Below, piece after piece: positions 18,651 through 27,514 of a stretch of 43,444 nucleotides of DNA (the first letter of the stretch is position 1; each line of letters opens with the position of its first letter). This DNA is from Candidatus Omnitrophota bacterium (GTDB taxonomy: Bacteria > Omnitrophota > Gorgyraeia > Zapsychrales > Zapsychraceae), in assembly GCA_018062515.1 (NCBI GenBank), contig JAGOSC010000018.1, forward strand, positions 1 through 43,444, read 5' to 3'. The position numbers and the translations under genes are program-made. Below the pieces are notes generated by a model that ran no database searches, was not told where the DNA came from, and saw only the letters and a list, made by a program, of their open reading frames with translations.

Positions 18651-19109
18651 TCATTTCGACTTCACATATTCTTTCAAAAAACTATCAAATGTGGCTTTAT
18701 GTGATTCTTCGTCGGTGAGCAGCTTAATACACAAATCCTGCGTTACATAATCTTCACCATCACAAGCCTTGATCAGTTCATTATATTGTTTGATTGCTGA
18801 AGATTCAGCGTCGATAACACCTTTGATCACCGCTACAATATCAGTGGTGTCCTTAGTAGGCTGTAAGCTTGTTTGTTCCGCTTTAAATTCTTTTGATCCT
18901 GGCGTGATTCCATCTAACTCCTTAATGCGTTTAGCCAAACTCTGCGCATGTCTTAACTCATCGGCGACTTCAGCGAGGAGAGATTTTTTAATTTCCTCGG
19001 CTCTCACCCCGTCTAGATTGACGGATTGAGCGATATAATTCATCACTGTTTCTATTTCCGACCAATATGATTTTATTAAAAGATTAATAATCTTTTTTGA
19101 TTTCGCCAT
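18651..19109 (-). CDS. Ferritin-like (bacterioferritin/Dps-type) protein
   Basis: This is a 152-aa four-helix protein. Candidate di-iron ligands recur in the expected spacing: E18 and/or E20 (WSEIE), E49/E53 with H54 (ADELRHAQ), E102 (DAESSAIKQY) and E134 with H137 (DEESH). The E-x-x-H pairs in helices 2 and 4 mark the ferritin-like superfamily. It is shorter than bacterioferritin and lacks a clear haem Met. It may be an iron-binding or oxidative-stress protein. It is distinct in sequence from the ferritin at 10127. It is followed closely by the pterin dehydratase gene and lies 20 bp downstream of DUF1579, suggesting one transcript. Confidence 0.8.
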   Translation of the reverse strand: MAKSKKIINLLIKSYWSEIETVMNYIAQSVNLDGVRAEEIKKSLLAEVADELRHAQSLAKRIKELDGITPGSKEFKAEQTSLQPTKDTTDIVAVIKGVIDAESSAIKQYNELIKACDGEDYVTQDLCIKLLTDEESHKATFDSFLKEYVKSK

Positions 19110-19129
19110 AAATCCTCCATTAATAATTT

Positions 19130-19660
19130 TTAAGACCGATTATAGGTTATGCTCATCGTTTTTGATTCCTTGCCGTCCTTATCCTTTCTGTAAGAATCAT
19201 ACGTGTAATGATTAGCATCTTTAAACGTGGTGACCGCTTTGTACCAGCCATTGGTTTCTTGAGAACCGGGGCAGGACATTTTGCCTTCTTCCGTCAATGT
19301 CTTCGAGGCAGAATTATATTTTCCGGAACTGATCATGGTGCCGGTAGATTTATTATCAATCCATATGCCCGAATATTCTTTAGTCAGATTGTTATAACCC
19401 CAAATTCCCCGTCCTTCAAAGGGTTGGCCCATCATGGTCGCGTGAAATGTTTGTTCCAGAAAACGTCCACCCAAAATCATTTGGGTTTTACTGATCCCTT
19501 CAAATTCCTGCGGGCCCGATGGATTCATCCATATTTTGACATCGGCCTTCCAATTTCCAGTCAAAGCCTTAAGAACATCATGATTTTTATTCGGCGTTGA
19601 ATATTCTTGCATGCGATCCTGTAATTCTTTTTGTTCATCATTCACCGTATTCATCTTCAT
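19130..19660 (-). CDS. DUF1579 family protein
   Basis: This 176-aa protein has the DUF1579 pattern: L-x-G-N-W near residue 33, then a beta-barrel-like run (EFEGISKTQMILGGRFLEQ, GRGIWGYNNLTKEYSGIWID) and the ending TYDSYRKDKDGKE. The fold is lipocalin/heme-binding-like by analogy, with unknown ligand. No signal peptide is present. The ATG at 19660 is chosen because AAAGGAG lies 6 bp upstream; an upstream TTG-type frame extension has no ribosome site. It is the first gene of the probable transcript DUF1579, ferritin-like, pterin dehydratase, CsbD-like. Confidence 0.82.
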   Translation of the reverse strand: MKMNTVNDEQKELQDRMQEYSTPNKNHDVLKALTGNWKADVKIWMNPSGPQEFEGISKTQMILGGRFLEQTFHATMMGQPFEGRGIWGYNNLTKEYSGIWIDNKSTGTMISSGKYNSASKTLTEEGKMSCPGSQETNGWYKAVTTFKDANHYTYDSYRKDKDGKESKTMSITYNRS

Positions 19661-19808
19661 GTGAAGCTCCTTTGTTAACACTCCAATAGAAAATGTATTG
19701 GCTTCATTGTATGGAAATGAACATTAAATTAAGGTGAAAATAATATTAAAATTATAAATCTGATTGGGCGGCTCAAAATATTTCATAGCTCTGGGAAGAA
19801 AAAATCTA

Positions 19809-19822
19809 TATAATTAACCGCG
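19809..19822 (+). promoter_or_regulatory. Candidate -10 box directly before the phosphatase ATG
   Basis: TATAAT at 19809-19814 lies only 8 bp before the ATG at 19823, and no Shine-Dalgarno sequence intervenes. If it is the -10 element, transcription would start within a few bases of the ATG, giving a leaderless mRNA. No convincing -35 is seen. Confidence 0.4.
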
Positions 19823-20278
19823 ATGATTGACGTTTCTAAAATAACAGATCACCTCTATGTCGGTTCCAAGATCGGTAAAGATCACGCGGACGAATTAAAG
19901 GTATTAAACTTTAATTTAATTATTTCGATGATCGGACAAGAAGCGCCGCATGAAATCTACACCCTTCCTCCTTTCAAAACATTATGGATTAAAACGTACG
20001 ACACATTTTTTACACCTATCTCAATCAAAAAATTATTGATCGGCGTCGAAGCCGCCTTACCGGTCATTGAAAAACAAGGCAAAGTTCTCGTCTTTTGTAT
20101 GCAAGGCCGTCGACGAAGTGTGGCTATGGCCTCCGCCATTCTCATAGGTTTGGGATATACCAGCGACGAGGCAGCTGAATTATTGATTAAATCCCGTAAA
20201 GTCGCGGATCCGAGAAAATGGTATATCCGACGACAAATCAGGGCATTCGAAAATTTTTGGAAGAAAAAAGCAAAATGA
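19823..20278 (+). CDS. Dual-specificity protein phosphatase-like protein
   Basis: This 151-aa phosphatase has the CX5R active site at C92-R98 (FCMQGRRRS) and a likely general acid at D60 (KTYDTFF). Length and the opening (IDVSKITDHLYVGSKI) match compact dual-specificity phosphatases, which dephosphorylate protein tyrosine/serine or, in some members, lipids. It is first in a three-gene operon with a lipid kinase and a PAP2 phosphatase; its stop overlaps the next ATG (ATGA). The context favours a lipid or polyprenyl-phosphate role, for example a phosphatidylglycerophosphate phosphatase like PTPMT1, over protein signalling. That is inference. Confidence 0.85.
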   Translation: MIDVSKITDHLYVGSKIGKDHADELKVLNFNLIISMIGQEAPHEIYTLPPFKTLWIKTYDTFFTPISIKKLLIGVEAALPVIEKQGKVLVFCMQGRRRSVAMASAILIGLGYTSDEAAELLIKSRKVADPRKWYIRRQIRAFENFWKKKAK

Positions 20279-21192
20279 CGCAAAAGAAGATAAAAAATAT
20301 TCACATTATCATTAATCCTGTTGCCGGAAAAAACGAGGCAACCTTACCTATTATTAATTCGTCGATGAAAGAAGCTGATATTAAGTGGGAGGCTTCAATT
20401 ACACATAAAGCGGGCGACGCAATTTCACTAACAAAGGCTGCCGTTAAAAAAGGTGTTGATGCCGTTGCGGCTTACGGCGGAGATGGCACAATCATGGAAG
20501 TCATCAATGGCCTTATGGGATCAAACATTCCTCTGATTATTCTGCCCGGAGGATCCGCCAACGTCGTAGCGAATGAACTGAATATACCCAAAGATCTTAA
20601 ACAAGCCTGTGAGCTTATTAGCCAACCAACAGAATTAAAAACGGTCGACGTTGGTCAATTTGGCCATTCATATTTTATTACCGGAATCAGTATTGGTTCT
20701 TCCGCTGATTTGGTTAAAGGAGCGAACCGCGAAACCAAAAATAAAGTCGGTATAATGGCTTATTTCTTTTCTGCCTTGGCGGCTGTAAAAAAGATAAAAC
20801 TCGTCAGGTATCATATTAAGATCGACGAAAATAAGTACGATATTCAAGGTTTAAGCTGTATGGTTTCGAATGTGGGAAATTTAGGCTTTACAAAGATATC
20901 TTTAGATAAACATATTGATATCAGCGACGGATTACTAGATGTTATCGTCGCGCGAAAGGCAAATTTAAGCCTTTTAAAACTTTTTATTATGACGATGATT
21001 AAACGTGAACGCCCCGATAATTACGAATTAGTCGAACATTGGCAAGGCAAAGAGATCAGCGTGTCCTGCAGCCGCAAACAAGCCGTGCAGTGTGACGGCG
21101 AGATATTAGAAAAAATTCCTACGCATATCAAAATCATTCCCGCCGCTGTTCAAGTTCTGATACCTAAAAAAGAAAATAAGGTTAATGCGTAA
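20275..21192 (+). CDS. YegS/BmrU-like lipid kinase (diacylglycerol kinase family)
   Basis: This 305-aa protein has the diacylglycerol/sphingosine kinase catalytic domain: INPVAGK (13-19), AYGGDGTIMEVINGL with GGDGT at 68-72, and LPGGSANVVANEL. The C-terminal beta-rich domain ends with the typical CDGEIL motif. It should phosphorylate a lipid hydroxyl using ATP. The start at 20275 overlaps the phosphatase stop, and the upstream in-frame ATG at 20218 lies inside the phosphatase gene. The next gene (PAP2) also overlaps. The set suggests a phosphorylation/dephosphorylation cycle on a membrane lipid. Confidence 0.9.
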   Translation: MTQKKIKNIHIIINPVAGKNEATLPIINSSMKEADIKWEASITHKAGDAISLTKAAVKKGVDAVAAYGGDGTIMEVINGLMGSNIPLIILPGGSANVVANELNIPKDLKQACELISQPTELKTVDVGQFGHSYFITGISIGSSADLVKGANRETKNKVGIMAYFFSALAAVKKIKLVRYHIKIDENKYDIQGLSCMVSNVGNLGFTKISLDKHIDISDGLLDVIVARKANLSLLKLFIMTMIKRERPDNYELVEHWQGKEISVSCSRKQAVQCDGEILEKIPTHIKIIPAAVQVLIPKKENKVNA

Positions 21193-21820
21193 ACGATTGC
21201 TGACTTTTTATTCTTTGGTTCTCGGCAGTATTATTGCGTTAATTCTTTTTGTTGAAATTTATCCTATATCTCATCTCGATCTTTATATGACCATGAAGAT
21301 TCAAAAAGAAAGGGCATGGGATCTTACTTATTTGATGAAATTTATCAGCAGTTTTGGTAATGCACTTTTAGCACCAGTCTCGGTTGCCATGGCTTACATC
21401 TTTTTCTATCTGACATATCACCGAAGAGAAGCCTATTTTACTTTAGCTGTCGTTATTGCTGATTTGTTTAATCTCTTGGTTAAAGCATTAATCAGCCGTC
21501 CTCGCCCAACCATAGAAAATGCCAAAGTACTTTTAGACTTTACCCAAACGAGTTTTCCGAGCGGACATGTTGTTCATTATGTCGTATTTTTTGGATTTCT
21601 CTTAGCGGTGATGCTGACGAATAACGGTATTAGATTATTTTGGAGAATTGTGGTGGGTATTTTCTCGATGCTCCTGATCATTACGGTTTCGTTGTCGAGA
21701 ATGTTTCTGGGGGCACATTGGATGACAGATGTGATAGGCGGATATTTATTCGGCTTTATTTATCTCGGTGTTATTCTTGCGTTTTATTTCAAAAATAAAA
21801 ACGATGCAAAAACGAATTGA
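21185..21820 (+). CDS. PAP2 superfamily membrane phosphatase
   Basis: This 211-aa protein has five or six membrane helices. All three PAP2 motifs are present: K100-x6-RP (KALISRPRP), PSGH at 125-128, and S-R-x5-H-x3-D with R172, H178 and D182. Such enzymes remove phosphate from phosphatidate, phosphatidylglycerophosphate or undecaprenyl diphosphate on the outer face of the membrane. It overlaps the lipid kinase by 8 bp, so it is cotranscribed. The gene ends 6 bp from the convergent M48 protease gene, leaving no room for a hairpin terminator between them. Confidence 0.9.
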   Translation: MRKRLLTFYSLVLGSIIALILFVEIYPISHLDLYMTMKIQKERAWDLTYLMKFISSFGNALLAPVSVAMAYIFFYLTYHRREAYFTLAVVIADLFNLLVKALISRPRPTIENAKVLLDFTQTSFPSGHVVHYVVFFGFLLAVMLTNNGIRLFWRIVVGIFSMLLIITVSLSRMFLGAHWMTDVIGGYLFGFIYLGVILAFYFKNKNDAKTN

Positions 21821-21826
21821 TTTGAA

Positions 21827-22621
21827 TTATTCAGTGCTGATCTCAAGGTCGCGGATGGCCTGCTTGATACGTTCAATACGATTGGATGGGTTAGGATGGG
21901 TGCTGAAAAATTCCGGCTGTTCTCCTCCCTGGCTGGCTTTGGCTAACACTTCCATCACATTAATCATTGCGTTCGGATCATACCCGGCTTGCGACATAAA
22001 CTGAACACCTAATTGATCCGATTGAAGTTCATCTTCCCGTCCATACTTCATATTAATGATCTGACCAACAAAATTAGCTAATCGGCCGGTATCATAATCT
22101 CCCGACGCTGTCACGACAGCCCCGCTTAAGCCTTGGGCTAACTCTTGTTTAGCAATTTGTTGAGAAGAATGACGGGCGACCACATGAACGATTTCATGCG
22201 CCAAAACTCCAGCGAGTAAATCCTCCGTCTTTAACTCATTGAAAAGCGCGCGGGTAATAAATATTTGGCCACCGGGTAAGGCAAAGGCATTAATTGTTTC
22301 TTCATCGGCTAAAAGGTGAAAATCAAACTCCCACTCCGTCTGGTTTGCTTTACTCTGTTGAACGATTCTTTTTCCGACGCGGTCGACTAATTCCTGCGCA
22401 TTGACATCCGGATCCAATCCGTCAAATTGATTCACCATTTCCGGCGCCGATTGAAGCCCTAAAACAATTTCCTCTTGCGGAGAAAGGCTGATATATTGCT
22501 GTTCTCCGGTAATTGGATTGAATTCCTTGGATTTCAAAAACGACACAATAGAAATAAAAGCGATAAATAATCCGATCCATAATCGACCGGAATAAGAATT
22601 ACGTCGTCGAGAATACAGCAT
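21827..22621 (-). CDS. M48 family zinc metalloprotease
   Basis: This is a 264-aa peptidase. HExxH zinc motif lies at H142-H146 (AHEIVHVVARHS) and the third ligand is probably E198 in EDELQSDQLG. An N-terminal hydrophobic segment (14-29) is an uncleaved anchor or a signal peptide, putting the domain in the periplasm, as in BepA/LoiP-like proteases that clear misfolded outer-membrane proteins. No TPR domain follows, so it is the short type. It stands alone, convergent with the lipid operon. Confidence 0.9.
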   Translation of the reverse strand: MLYSRRRNSYSGRLWIGLFIAFISIVSFLKSKEFNPITGEQQYISLSPQEEIVLGLQSAPEMVNQFDGLDPDVNAQELVDRVGKRIVQQSKANQTEWEFDFHLLADEETINAFALPGGQIFITRALFNELKTEDLLAGVLAHEIVHVVARHSSQQIAKQELAQGLSGAVVTASGDYDTGRLANFVGQIINMKYGREDELQSDQLGVQFMSQAGYDPNAMINVMEVLAKASQGGEQPEFFSTHPNPSNRIERIKQAIRDLEISTE

Positions 22622-22811
22622 ATTTTGACCTTTCGATATAGTTCTACGAACTTAATTTTTAATAATATAACAGTATGAAAGTTAAGAGAAGATTAAAAAT
22701 AGATAAGAATTAAACATATTAGCGATTAAAAACAAAAAACCTCTTCAAATTTATACTTACAGCGGGTTATTGGCTGGCCGAAAAAATTCATTCTACGAAA
22801 AGCTGCGCCAT

Positions 22812-23318
22812 TTATTTATGTGATTTCTTTTTATCTTTCTCTTCGAAACGTTTATACATCAGCTCGGGACCGAACGGTTTACTCTCTAAAGCCTTGGTTT
22901 CAAATCCCGCGTCGACGGCTTCATCATTAATCCGGTTAGGACGAAATGAATTCACCTTGCCGCTTCGATTATAATCATCGACACTTTTTGTTTTTTTATA
23001 TTCCAAAGCCTTCTCGTGTTTACGTTTGATCTTGGCATCGCTACTGTTTTTTTCATCAAGGTACACGTCGGATTTCTTTTTGTTTTTGGAATTCTCGCCG
23101 GGATCCGCGCGTTCATTTTCTTTGTCCGCTGCCGCGGGATCACTAGAATTTTGAGGGGAATAAACTTCTGGTTCTTTCTTTGGATCCACCTTTTTATTCT
23201 CTGGCTTATAACTGACACTTCGTTTGAATAATGGGCCTGGATTCTTCGCTGCTTCCACCGGTAAAACGCCGATTAAACCAACCATAATCATGACCAATAA
23301 AAAATTTTTAATTTTCAT
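22812..23318 (-). CDS. Secreted lysine-rich low-complexity protein
   Basis: This is a 168-aa protein with a clear signal peptide (MKIKNFLLVMIMVGLIGVLPVEA, cleavage near VEA-AK). The mature part is almost all charged or polar (K, D, E, N, S, P), with no hydrophobic core, so it should be disordered. I recognise no domain. It could be a cell-envelope spacer or a metal/polyanion-binding protein; nothing in the sequence decides. The ribosome site (AGAG) is weak. It is flanked by noncoding stretches of about 190 and 100 bp. Confidence 0.7.
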   Translation of the reverse strand: MKIKNFLLVMIMVGLIGVLPVEAAKNPGPLFKRSVSYKPENKKVDPKKEPEVYSPQNSSDPAAADKENERADPGENSKNKKKSDVYLDEKNSSDAKIKRKHEKALEYKKTKSVDDYNRSGKVNSFRPNRINDEAVDAGFETKALESKPFGPELMYKRFEEKDKKKSHK

Positions 23319-23365
23319 CTCTATATTCTCATCTTTACGTATAGGCTGTTGTTATTTATAAATGA

Positions 23366-23400
23366 GGTGGCTGGCTCAAGAAAATTCGAGCCTGCTTGAC
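23366..23400 (-). repeat. Degraded tRNA-3'-end-like remnant
   Basis: On the minus strand this reads GTCAAGCAGGCTCGAAT and then TTCTTGAGCCAGCCACC, i.e. a T-loop-like TCGA followed by an acceptor-like AGCCACC. It resembles the 3' end of tRNA-His at 29119 and the remnants at 27552 and 28229. No cloverleaf can be drawn. It is read as a relic of tRNA duplication; the match is short. Confidence 0.4.
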
Positions 23401-23417
23401 GGCAGACCTGTTTAATG

Positions 23418-24320
23418 TCAACCAACCGGCTCAACATGCGTAATCACATCAAAGATATGTAAACCTGTATTAAATAAAACTTGCTTAACGTCATGGCCAA
23501 TTCGATGACCTTCTGTGACAGAAATTTTACCGTCAACCATGACATGTATTTCTATAAAAAAGTCTAACCCGCTTTTTCTTATCCGGCATTTCTCAATATT
23601 TACAACACCTGGCACTGATCTCGATATATGTAGAACTTTAGCTTCAAATTCTCTGGATACTGCAACATCCATAATATCTCCAACAGCCAATTTCAAAAGA
23701 TTGACTCCATTAAAAAAGATCACACCGCTGGCAAAAAACGCAGCCCAATCATCAGCGCTTTCATAACCTTTCCCCCCTATCAAGGAAATCGAAATCCCAA
23801 TAAACGCGGCTAAAGACGTCAAGGCATCGGATCGGCTATGAAAGGCATCGGCTTTAAGAGAACTGCTGCCTATATCATGGCCTGTTTTTAATAAAAATCG
23901 GTGCATTAATTCTTTAATAAGAATAACAAATCCTAAAACCAACAACGTGAACGCGGCTGGGGAATGATGAGGGGTTAAGATTTCCCTAACACTTTGAATT
24001 GCAATGCCGATAGCGACTAATATTAGTATTCCTGAAACAATCATTGTAGCCAAAGGCTCTGCCTTTCCATGACCAAAAGGATGATTGCTATCAGGAGGAC
24101 GAGTTCCTATCTTTAATCCAATCCATACGACTGTCGATGAAAAAATATCCAAAAAAGACTCTACGCCATCCGCAATTAAAGCGTAACTGTTACCCAAAGA
24201 TCCCGCGACAATTTTTGCAACTGCAAGAAATACACTGACTAAAATATTGATAAATAAAATCTTCATCCCTTTGCCAGCACGATTTGCATTCACAAAAATT
24301 TGTTTATGATTAATCCCCAT
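23418..24320 (-). CDS. Cation diffusion facilitator family exporter
   Basis: This 300-aa CDF protein exports divalent metal (Zn2+, Fe2+, Mn2+ or similar) in exchange for protons. Six membrane helices span about 15-215. The metal-binding motifs are present: ADGVESFLDIFSS (D43 and D50 region), HPFGHGKAE near 81-89, and the second H-S-R-S-D motif (DAFHSRSDALTS) near 160-170. A cytoplasmic C-terminal domain (about 220-300) follows with the usual His-rich ending. HSRSD in helix 5 resembles Fe/Mn-type more than Zn-type CDFs, but substrate calls from motifs are weak. Confidence 0.9.
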   Translation of the reverse strand: MGINHKQIFVNANRAGKGMKILFINILVSVFLAVAKIVAGSLGNSYALIADGVESFLDIFSSTVVWIGLKIGTRPPDSNHPFGHGKAEPLATMIVSGILILVAIGIAIQSVREILTPHHSPAAFTLLVLGFVILIKELMHRFLLKTGHDIGSSSLKADAFHSRSDALTSLAAFIGISISLIGGKGYESADDWAAFFASGVIFFNGVNLLKLAVGDIMDVAVSREFEAKVLHISRSVPGVVNIEKCRIRKSGLDFFIEIHVMVDGKISVTEGHRIGHDVKQVLFNTGLHIFDVITHVEPVG

Positions 24321-24432
24321 ATTTTTTTATTTTACCGGGAAATATTCGGCAGATTAATAAAATGGCCCTCCTGCTAACAATTAACAATTATAACCGCGGA
24401 TACTTTAAAGTTATAACGAAAATTCAAAAGGC

Positions 24433-24852
24433 TCAAACTTCAGTCAAAGCTTGGACTTTCTTAGCCAAAAACATTCCTGTTAACATAGCTATCACAAAAA
24501 CCCCTACCTGTGGTAAACACAATCCTATCCCGACAATCGCGGGGCCGGGACAAAATCCTGCCAAGCCCCATCCGATACCAAATACAGCTGACCCAAGAAT
24601 CAACCGAGCATCAATTTTATTCTTCGACGGCAAATTAAATTTCTCGCATAAAAATGGCTTCGCACAGATCCCGCTCAAACGATATCCTATAGTTGTAACC
24701 ACCAAAGCCCCAGCCATAACAAAGGCCAGTGTCAGATCGAAATTTCCGAAGACATCCAAGAATCCAAGGACTTTTTGAGGGTTAACCATCCCCGATATAA
24801 TCAGGCCCAATGACATCATAAGACCACTTATCAAAGCTATAAAAGTTTGCAC
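24433..24852 (-). CDS. YeeE/YedE-type membrane protein, second half (DUF6691-like)
   Basis: This 139-aa protein has four membrane helices and the conserved GWGLAGFCPGPA motif with its Cys at about 97. It is the partner of the preceding gene. Paired half-size YeeE/YedE proteins form an inner-membrane channel; full-length relatives take up thiosulfate through Cys residues. The start follows the partner's stop by 1 bp. It is last in the operon with the CoA-disulfide reductase-rhodanese. Confidence 0.85.
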   Translation of the reverse strand: MQTFIALISGLMMSLGLIISGMVNPQKVLGFLDVFGNFDLTLAFVMAGALVVTTIGYRLSGICAKPFLCEKFNLPSKNKIDARLILGSAVFGIGWGLAGFCPGPAIVGIGLCLPQVGVFVIAMLTGMFLAKKVQALTEV

Positions 24853-24853
24853 A

Positions 24854-25267
24854 TTAACCTCCCCATACTTTCTTTAGCCAAACAGTGAGGATTCCTGTTG
24901 CCATAAAAATAATGGTCGCGGCAATAGATCTTTTGGATAACCTTGCTATGCCGCAAATGCCATGTCCGCTGGTACAACCGCTACCCATTACTGTACCAAA
25001 CCCGACGAGAAGTCCCCCGACAATTAATAGTAACCAGGAAGCATCGATGAACACTTCAACCGGATATTTCAATCGAAATATCCAACCACCCAAGATGAGC
25101 CCCATAATAAAAGCAAAACGCCACCAAAAATCTTTCGCGGGTTTTGCTAATAACCCTGAAGCAATACCGCTGACACCCATAATACGGCCATTAAACCAAA
25201 ATAATAAAACAGCCGCCGCTCCTATGAGCATTCCTCCCAATAATCCGTGAGCATATGAACTGTCCAT
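24854..25267 (-). CDS. YeeE/YedE-type membrane protein, first half
   Basis: This 137-aa protein has four membrane helices and the signature GSGCTSGHGICG (about 97-108), typical of YeeE/YedE sulfur transporters. In this family Cys residues in the pore pass thiosulfate or a related sulfur species. Its ATG overlaps the stop of the upstream CoA-disulfide reductase gene (TAATG). The Gly-Cys motifs of the two halves would line a common path. Together with the rhodanese-bearing oxidoreductase, this is a sulfane-sulfur uptake and handling unit. Confidence 0.88.
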   Translation of the reverse strand: MDSSYAHGLLGGMLIGAAAVLLFWFNGRIMGVSGIASGLLAKPAKDFWWRFAFIMGLILGGWIFRLKYPVEVFIDASWLLLIVGGLLVGFGTVMGSGCTSGHGICGIARLSKRSIAATIIFMATGILTVWLKKVWGG

Positions 25268-26910
25268 TACCCCTCCTGACTTGCTTTAAAGGTTTCGTAA
25301 CCGCCTGATAAATTTCGGCATTTAAAACCATTTTGTGTCAAAATTCGACATGCCAAATAACCTCGTAAACCAACCTGACAATACGACATATATTCTTTAT
25401 TTTTAGAAAGCATGCTTAATTGTTCCCTAAGATCGTCGAGGGGAATATTAACAGCCCCCGAGATCATTCCGGCCTGTGCTTCTTGAGGCGATCTTACATC
25501 CAAAATAACCTGATTAGCTTTAAGATTAATCACATCATTAACATGACAATTTTGCACATCACCTCTTAACATATTGGAAGCCGCAAATCCCAGAAAATTA
25601 ACTGGATCTTTCGCGGAACCATAAGGAGGCGCATAGCATAATTCCAAATGCTCCAGATCAAATACTGTCATCCCCGCGCGTAAGGCCACCGCTAATACAT
25701 CAATGCGTTTATCCACCCCATCTTTGCCAACCGCTTGCGCCCCTAAAATTTTTCCATCCTTCGGATCAAAAAGTAATTTCATGCTTATGGGCGTTGCTCC
25801 TGGATAATAACCTGCATGATGATTAGCGTGGATATACACCTTCTCGTAGGTAATATTCATTCGCTTTAAAATTTTCTCATTTACTCCCGTCATCGCGATC
25901 GTCAAATCGAATAATTTGCAAACCGCCGTGCCTTGTGTTTTCTTATAAATGGAATTGCGATTAAAAATATTATCCGCCGCAATCCGTCCCTGCCGGTTGG
26001 CCGGCCCGGCCAATGGGATAAGCACTTTTGTATTCGTGACAAATTCCTCCACTTCAATTGCGTCTCCGACGGCGAATATAAATGGATCGCTGGTGCGCAT
26101 ATGCTCGTCGACAACAACACCTCCCCGCTGACCGATCTCCAGTCCCGCCTCCTTCGCTAAGCCAATTTCCGGTTTAACTCCAATGGCCAAAATCACCATA
26201 TCACAATTAATCTTCTGCCCATTATTCAATTCTGCCAAAACGCTTTGCCCTAATGGATAAAACCCCTTGACAGAAACACCAAATTTCACGTCGACATTAT
26301 GTTTCCTTAGCTCTTGATGTAAATAATACGCCATCTCAGGATCAGCTGGGCCCATGACTTGATTAGACAGTTCAATCATCGTCACCTCAAGGTTTCGCTC
26401 TCGCAGCGCTTCGGCCATTTCTAAACCGATGTAGCCGCCTCCAACGATCACGGCCTTCCTGGCATTAGATTGATCGACTTTTAGTTTGATCTTATCCATA
26501 TCCGATAAATTTCGCAGCGTCATTACTTGGGGAAGATCTAACCCGGGCATAGGAGGCTTAATCGGATCAGCACCCGGACTTAAGATCAAATAGTCATACG
26601 ATTCTTTTCTTTCTTGTCCTGTTAACAAATCTTTTACTACAATATTTTTGTTCGGCCGATCAACCTTGATCACTTCGGTCTTAACCTTTATTTGAATACG
26701 AAAACGTTTATATAAAGAATCCGGCGTCTGGATTAAAAGTTTCTGCCGTTCCTTGATTGCACCGCCAATGTGATAAGGCAATCCGCAATTAGCAAAAGAA
26801 ACATGTTCTCCCCGTTCAAAGATTATGATTTCAGCCTCTTCGGATAATCTTCTCGCACGTGTCGCCGCTGATGCTCCACCAGCCACTCCTCCAACAATTA
26901 ATATACGCAT
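25267..26910 (-). CDS. CoA-disulfide reductase/persulfide reductase with C-terminal rhodanese
   Basis: This 547-aa protein fuses an FAD/NAD(P)H oxidoreductase (about 1-440) to a rhodanese domain (about 455-547). GGVAGGASAATRARR (7-21) binds FAD, the single redox Cys43 lies in FANCGLPYHIGG, GGGYIGLEMAE (near 157) binds NAD(P)H, and VGDAIEVE closes the FAD site. The rhodanese loop is CQVGLRG with its catalytic Cys near 511. Such fusions reduce CoA persulfide or polysulfide, with the rhodanese domain delivering sulfane sulfur. A GAGGT ribosome site precedes the ATG at 26910. The YeeE/YedE pair downstream overlaps it, giving an import-and-reduce module. Confidence 0.9.
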   Translation of the reverse strand: MRILIVGGVAGGASAATRARRLSEEAEIIIFERGEHVSFANCGLPYHIGGAIKERQKLLIQTPDSLYKRFRIQIKVKTEVIKVDRPNKNIVVKDLLTGQERKESYDYLILSPGADPIKPPMPGLDLPQVMTLRNLSDMDKIKLKVDQSNARKAVIVGGGYIGLEMAEALRERNLEVTMIELSNQVMGPADPEMAYYLHQELRKHNVDVKFGVSVKGFYPLGQSVLAELNNGQKINCDMVILAIGVKPEIGLAKEAGLEIGQRGGVVVDEHMRTSDPFIFAVGDAIEVEEFVTNTKVLIPLAGPANRQGRIAADNIFNRNSIYKKTQGTAVCKLFDLTIAMTGVNEKILKRMNITYEKVYIHANHHAGYYPGATPISMKLLFDPKDGKILGAQAVGKDGVDKRIDVLAVALRAGMTVFDLEHLELCYAPPYGSAKDPVNFLGFAASNMLRGDVQNCHVNDVINLKANQVILDVRSPQEAQAGMISGAVNIPLDDLREQLSMLSKNKEYMSYCQVGLRGYLACRILTQNGFKCRNLSGGYETFKASQEG

Positions 26911-27043
26911 TTTAGACCTCGCCGCTTTGAAATCGTTTAATGTTTAAAATACAATTTAATATATCGGATTTTCGGAAAAAATATAATTGGAAGAAATACA
27001 AAGGAAACTACGTAGAACTACCCAGGCAGGAAAAGCTAGAATT

Positions 27044-27463
27044 TTACCCTGAGAACGCGTTTTGAATCAAATAAATCAAAAGTAATGTGCCCATAACCAA
27101 AACCACCATGGTCAACAATAGATCAAGCCGCGAGGCCTGCTGCCAATTTCCCTGATCTATTTGTTTTGCGACTTTCTTAAATCTGATATACGCAAGCAAA
27201 CTTAGTATTGTGCCGAAGCCAACTAAAAAAATACCCATCAGAGCAGAATAACCGTGAGAAGGAAGTAGATTAAATTCTGTTTCTTTACCTACAATGAATG
27301 ACATTTGTTTCATAAATAAAGCAAACTTTTCGATCACAAAACCAAACGCAATTATTCCAATGCTAGTCCGCATCCATGCGAGAAAGGTCCTCTCATTGGC
27401 CATGTGATTTCTGGAGTTGCTATTATTATTTTCAGTATCCTTTTGCATAAAGTATTGTAACAT
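27044..27463 (-). CDS. DUF202 (YidH-like) membrane protein
   Basis: This is a 139-aa protein with three membrane helices (about 35-52, 70-95, 115-135). The segment MANERTFLAWMRTSIGIIAFG is the family signature: N-E-R-T-x-L-A-W-x-R-T at the start of the first helix. The first about 20 residues (Asn/Ser-rich) may be extra; the start is uncertain, with ATGs at 27463 and 27448 and one at the MANERT motif, none with a strong ribosome site. Function in bacteria is unknown. It lies upstream of the sulfur operon in the same direction, separated by about 130 bp. Confidence 0.82.
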   Translation of the reverse strand: MLQYFMQKDTENNNSNSRNHMANERTFLAWMRTSIGIIAFGFVIEKFALFMKQMSFIVGKETEFNLLPSHGYSALMGIFLVGFGTILSLLAYIRFKKVAKQIDQGNWQQASRLDLLLTMVVLVMGTLLLIYLIQNAFSG

Positions 27464-27514
27464 AAAAAAATTTACCTAAAAGTTCTAAAATACCGTTAAC
27501 GGCGGTCAAATAAA

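Noticed and set aside
22760..22790. TGGCTGGCCGAAAAAATTCA as another tRNA-end remnant
   Set aside because: The similarity is limited to about ten bases and no terminator or module boundary is nearby.
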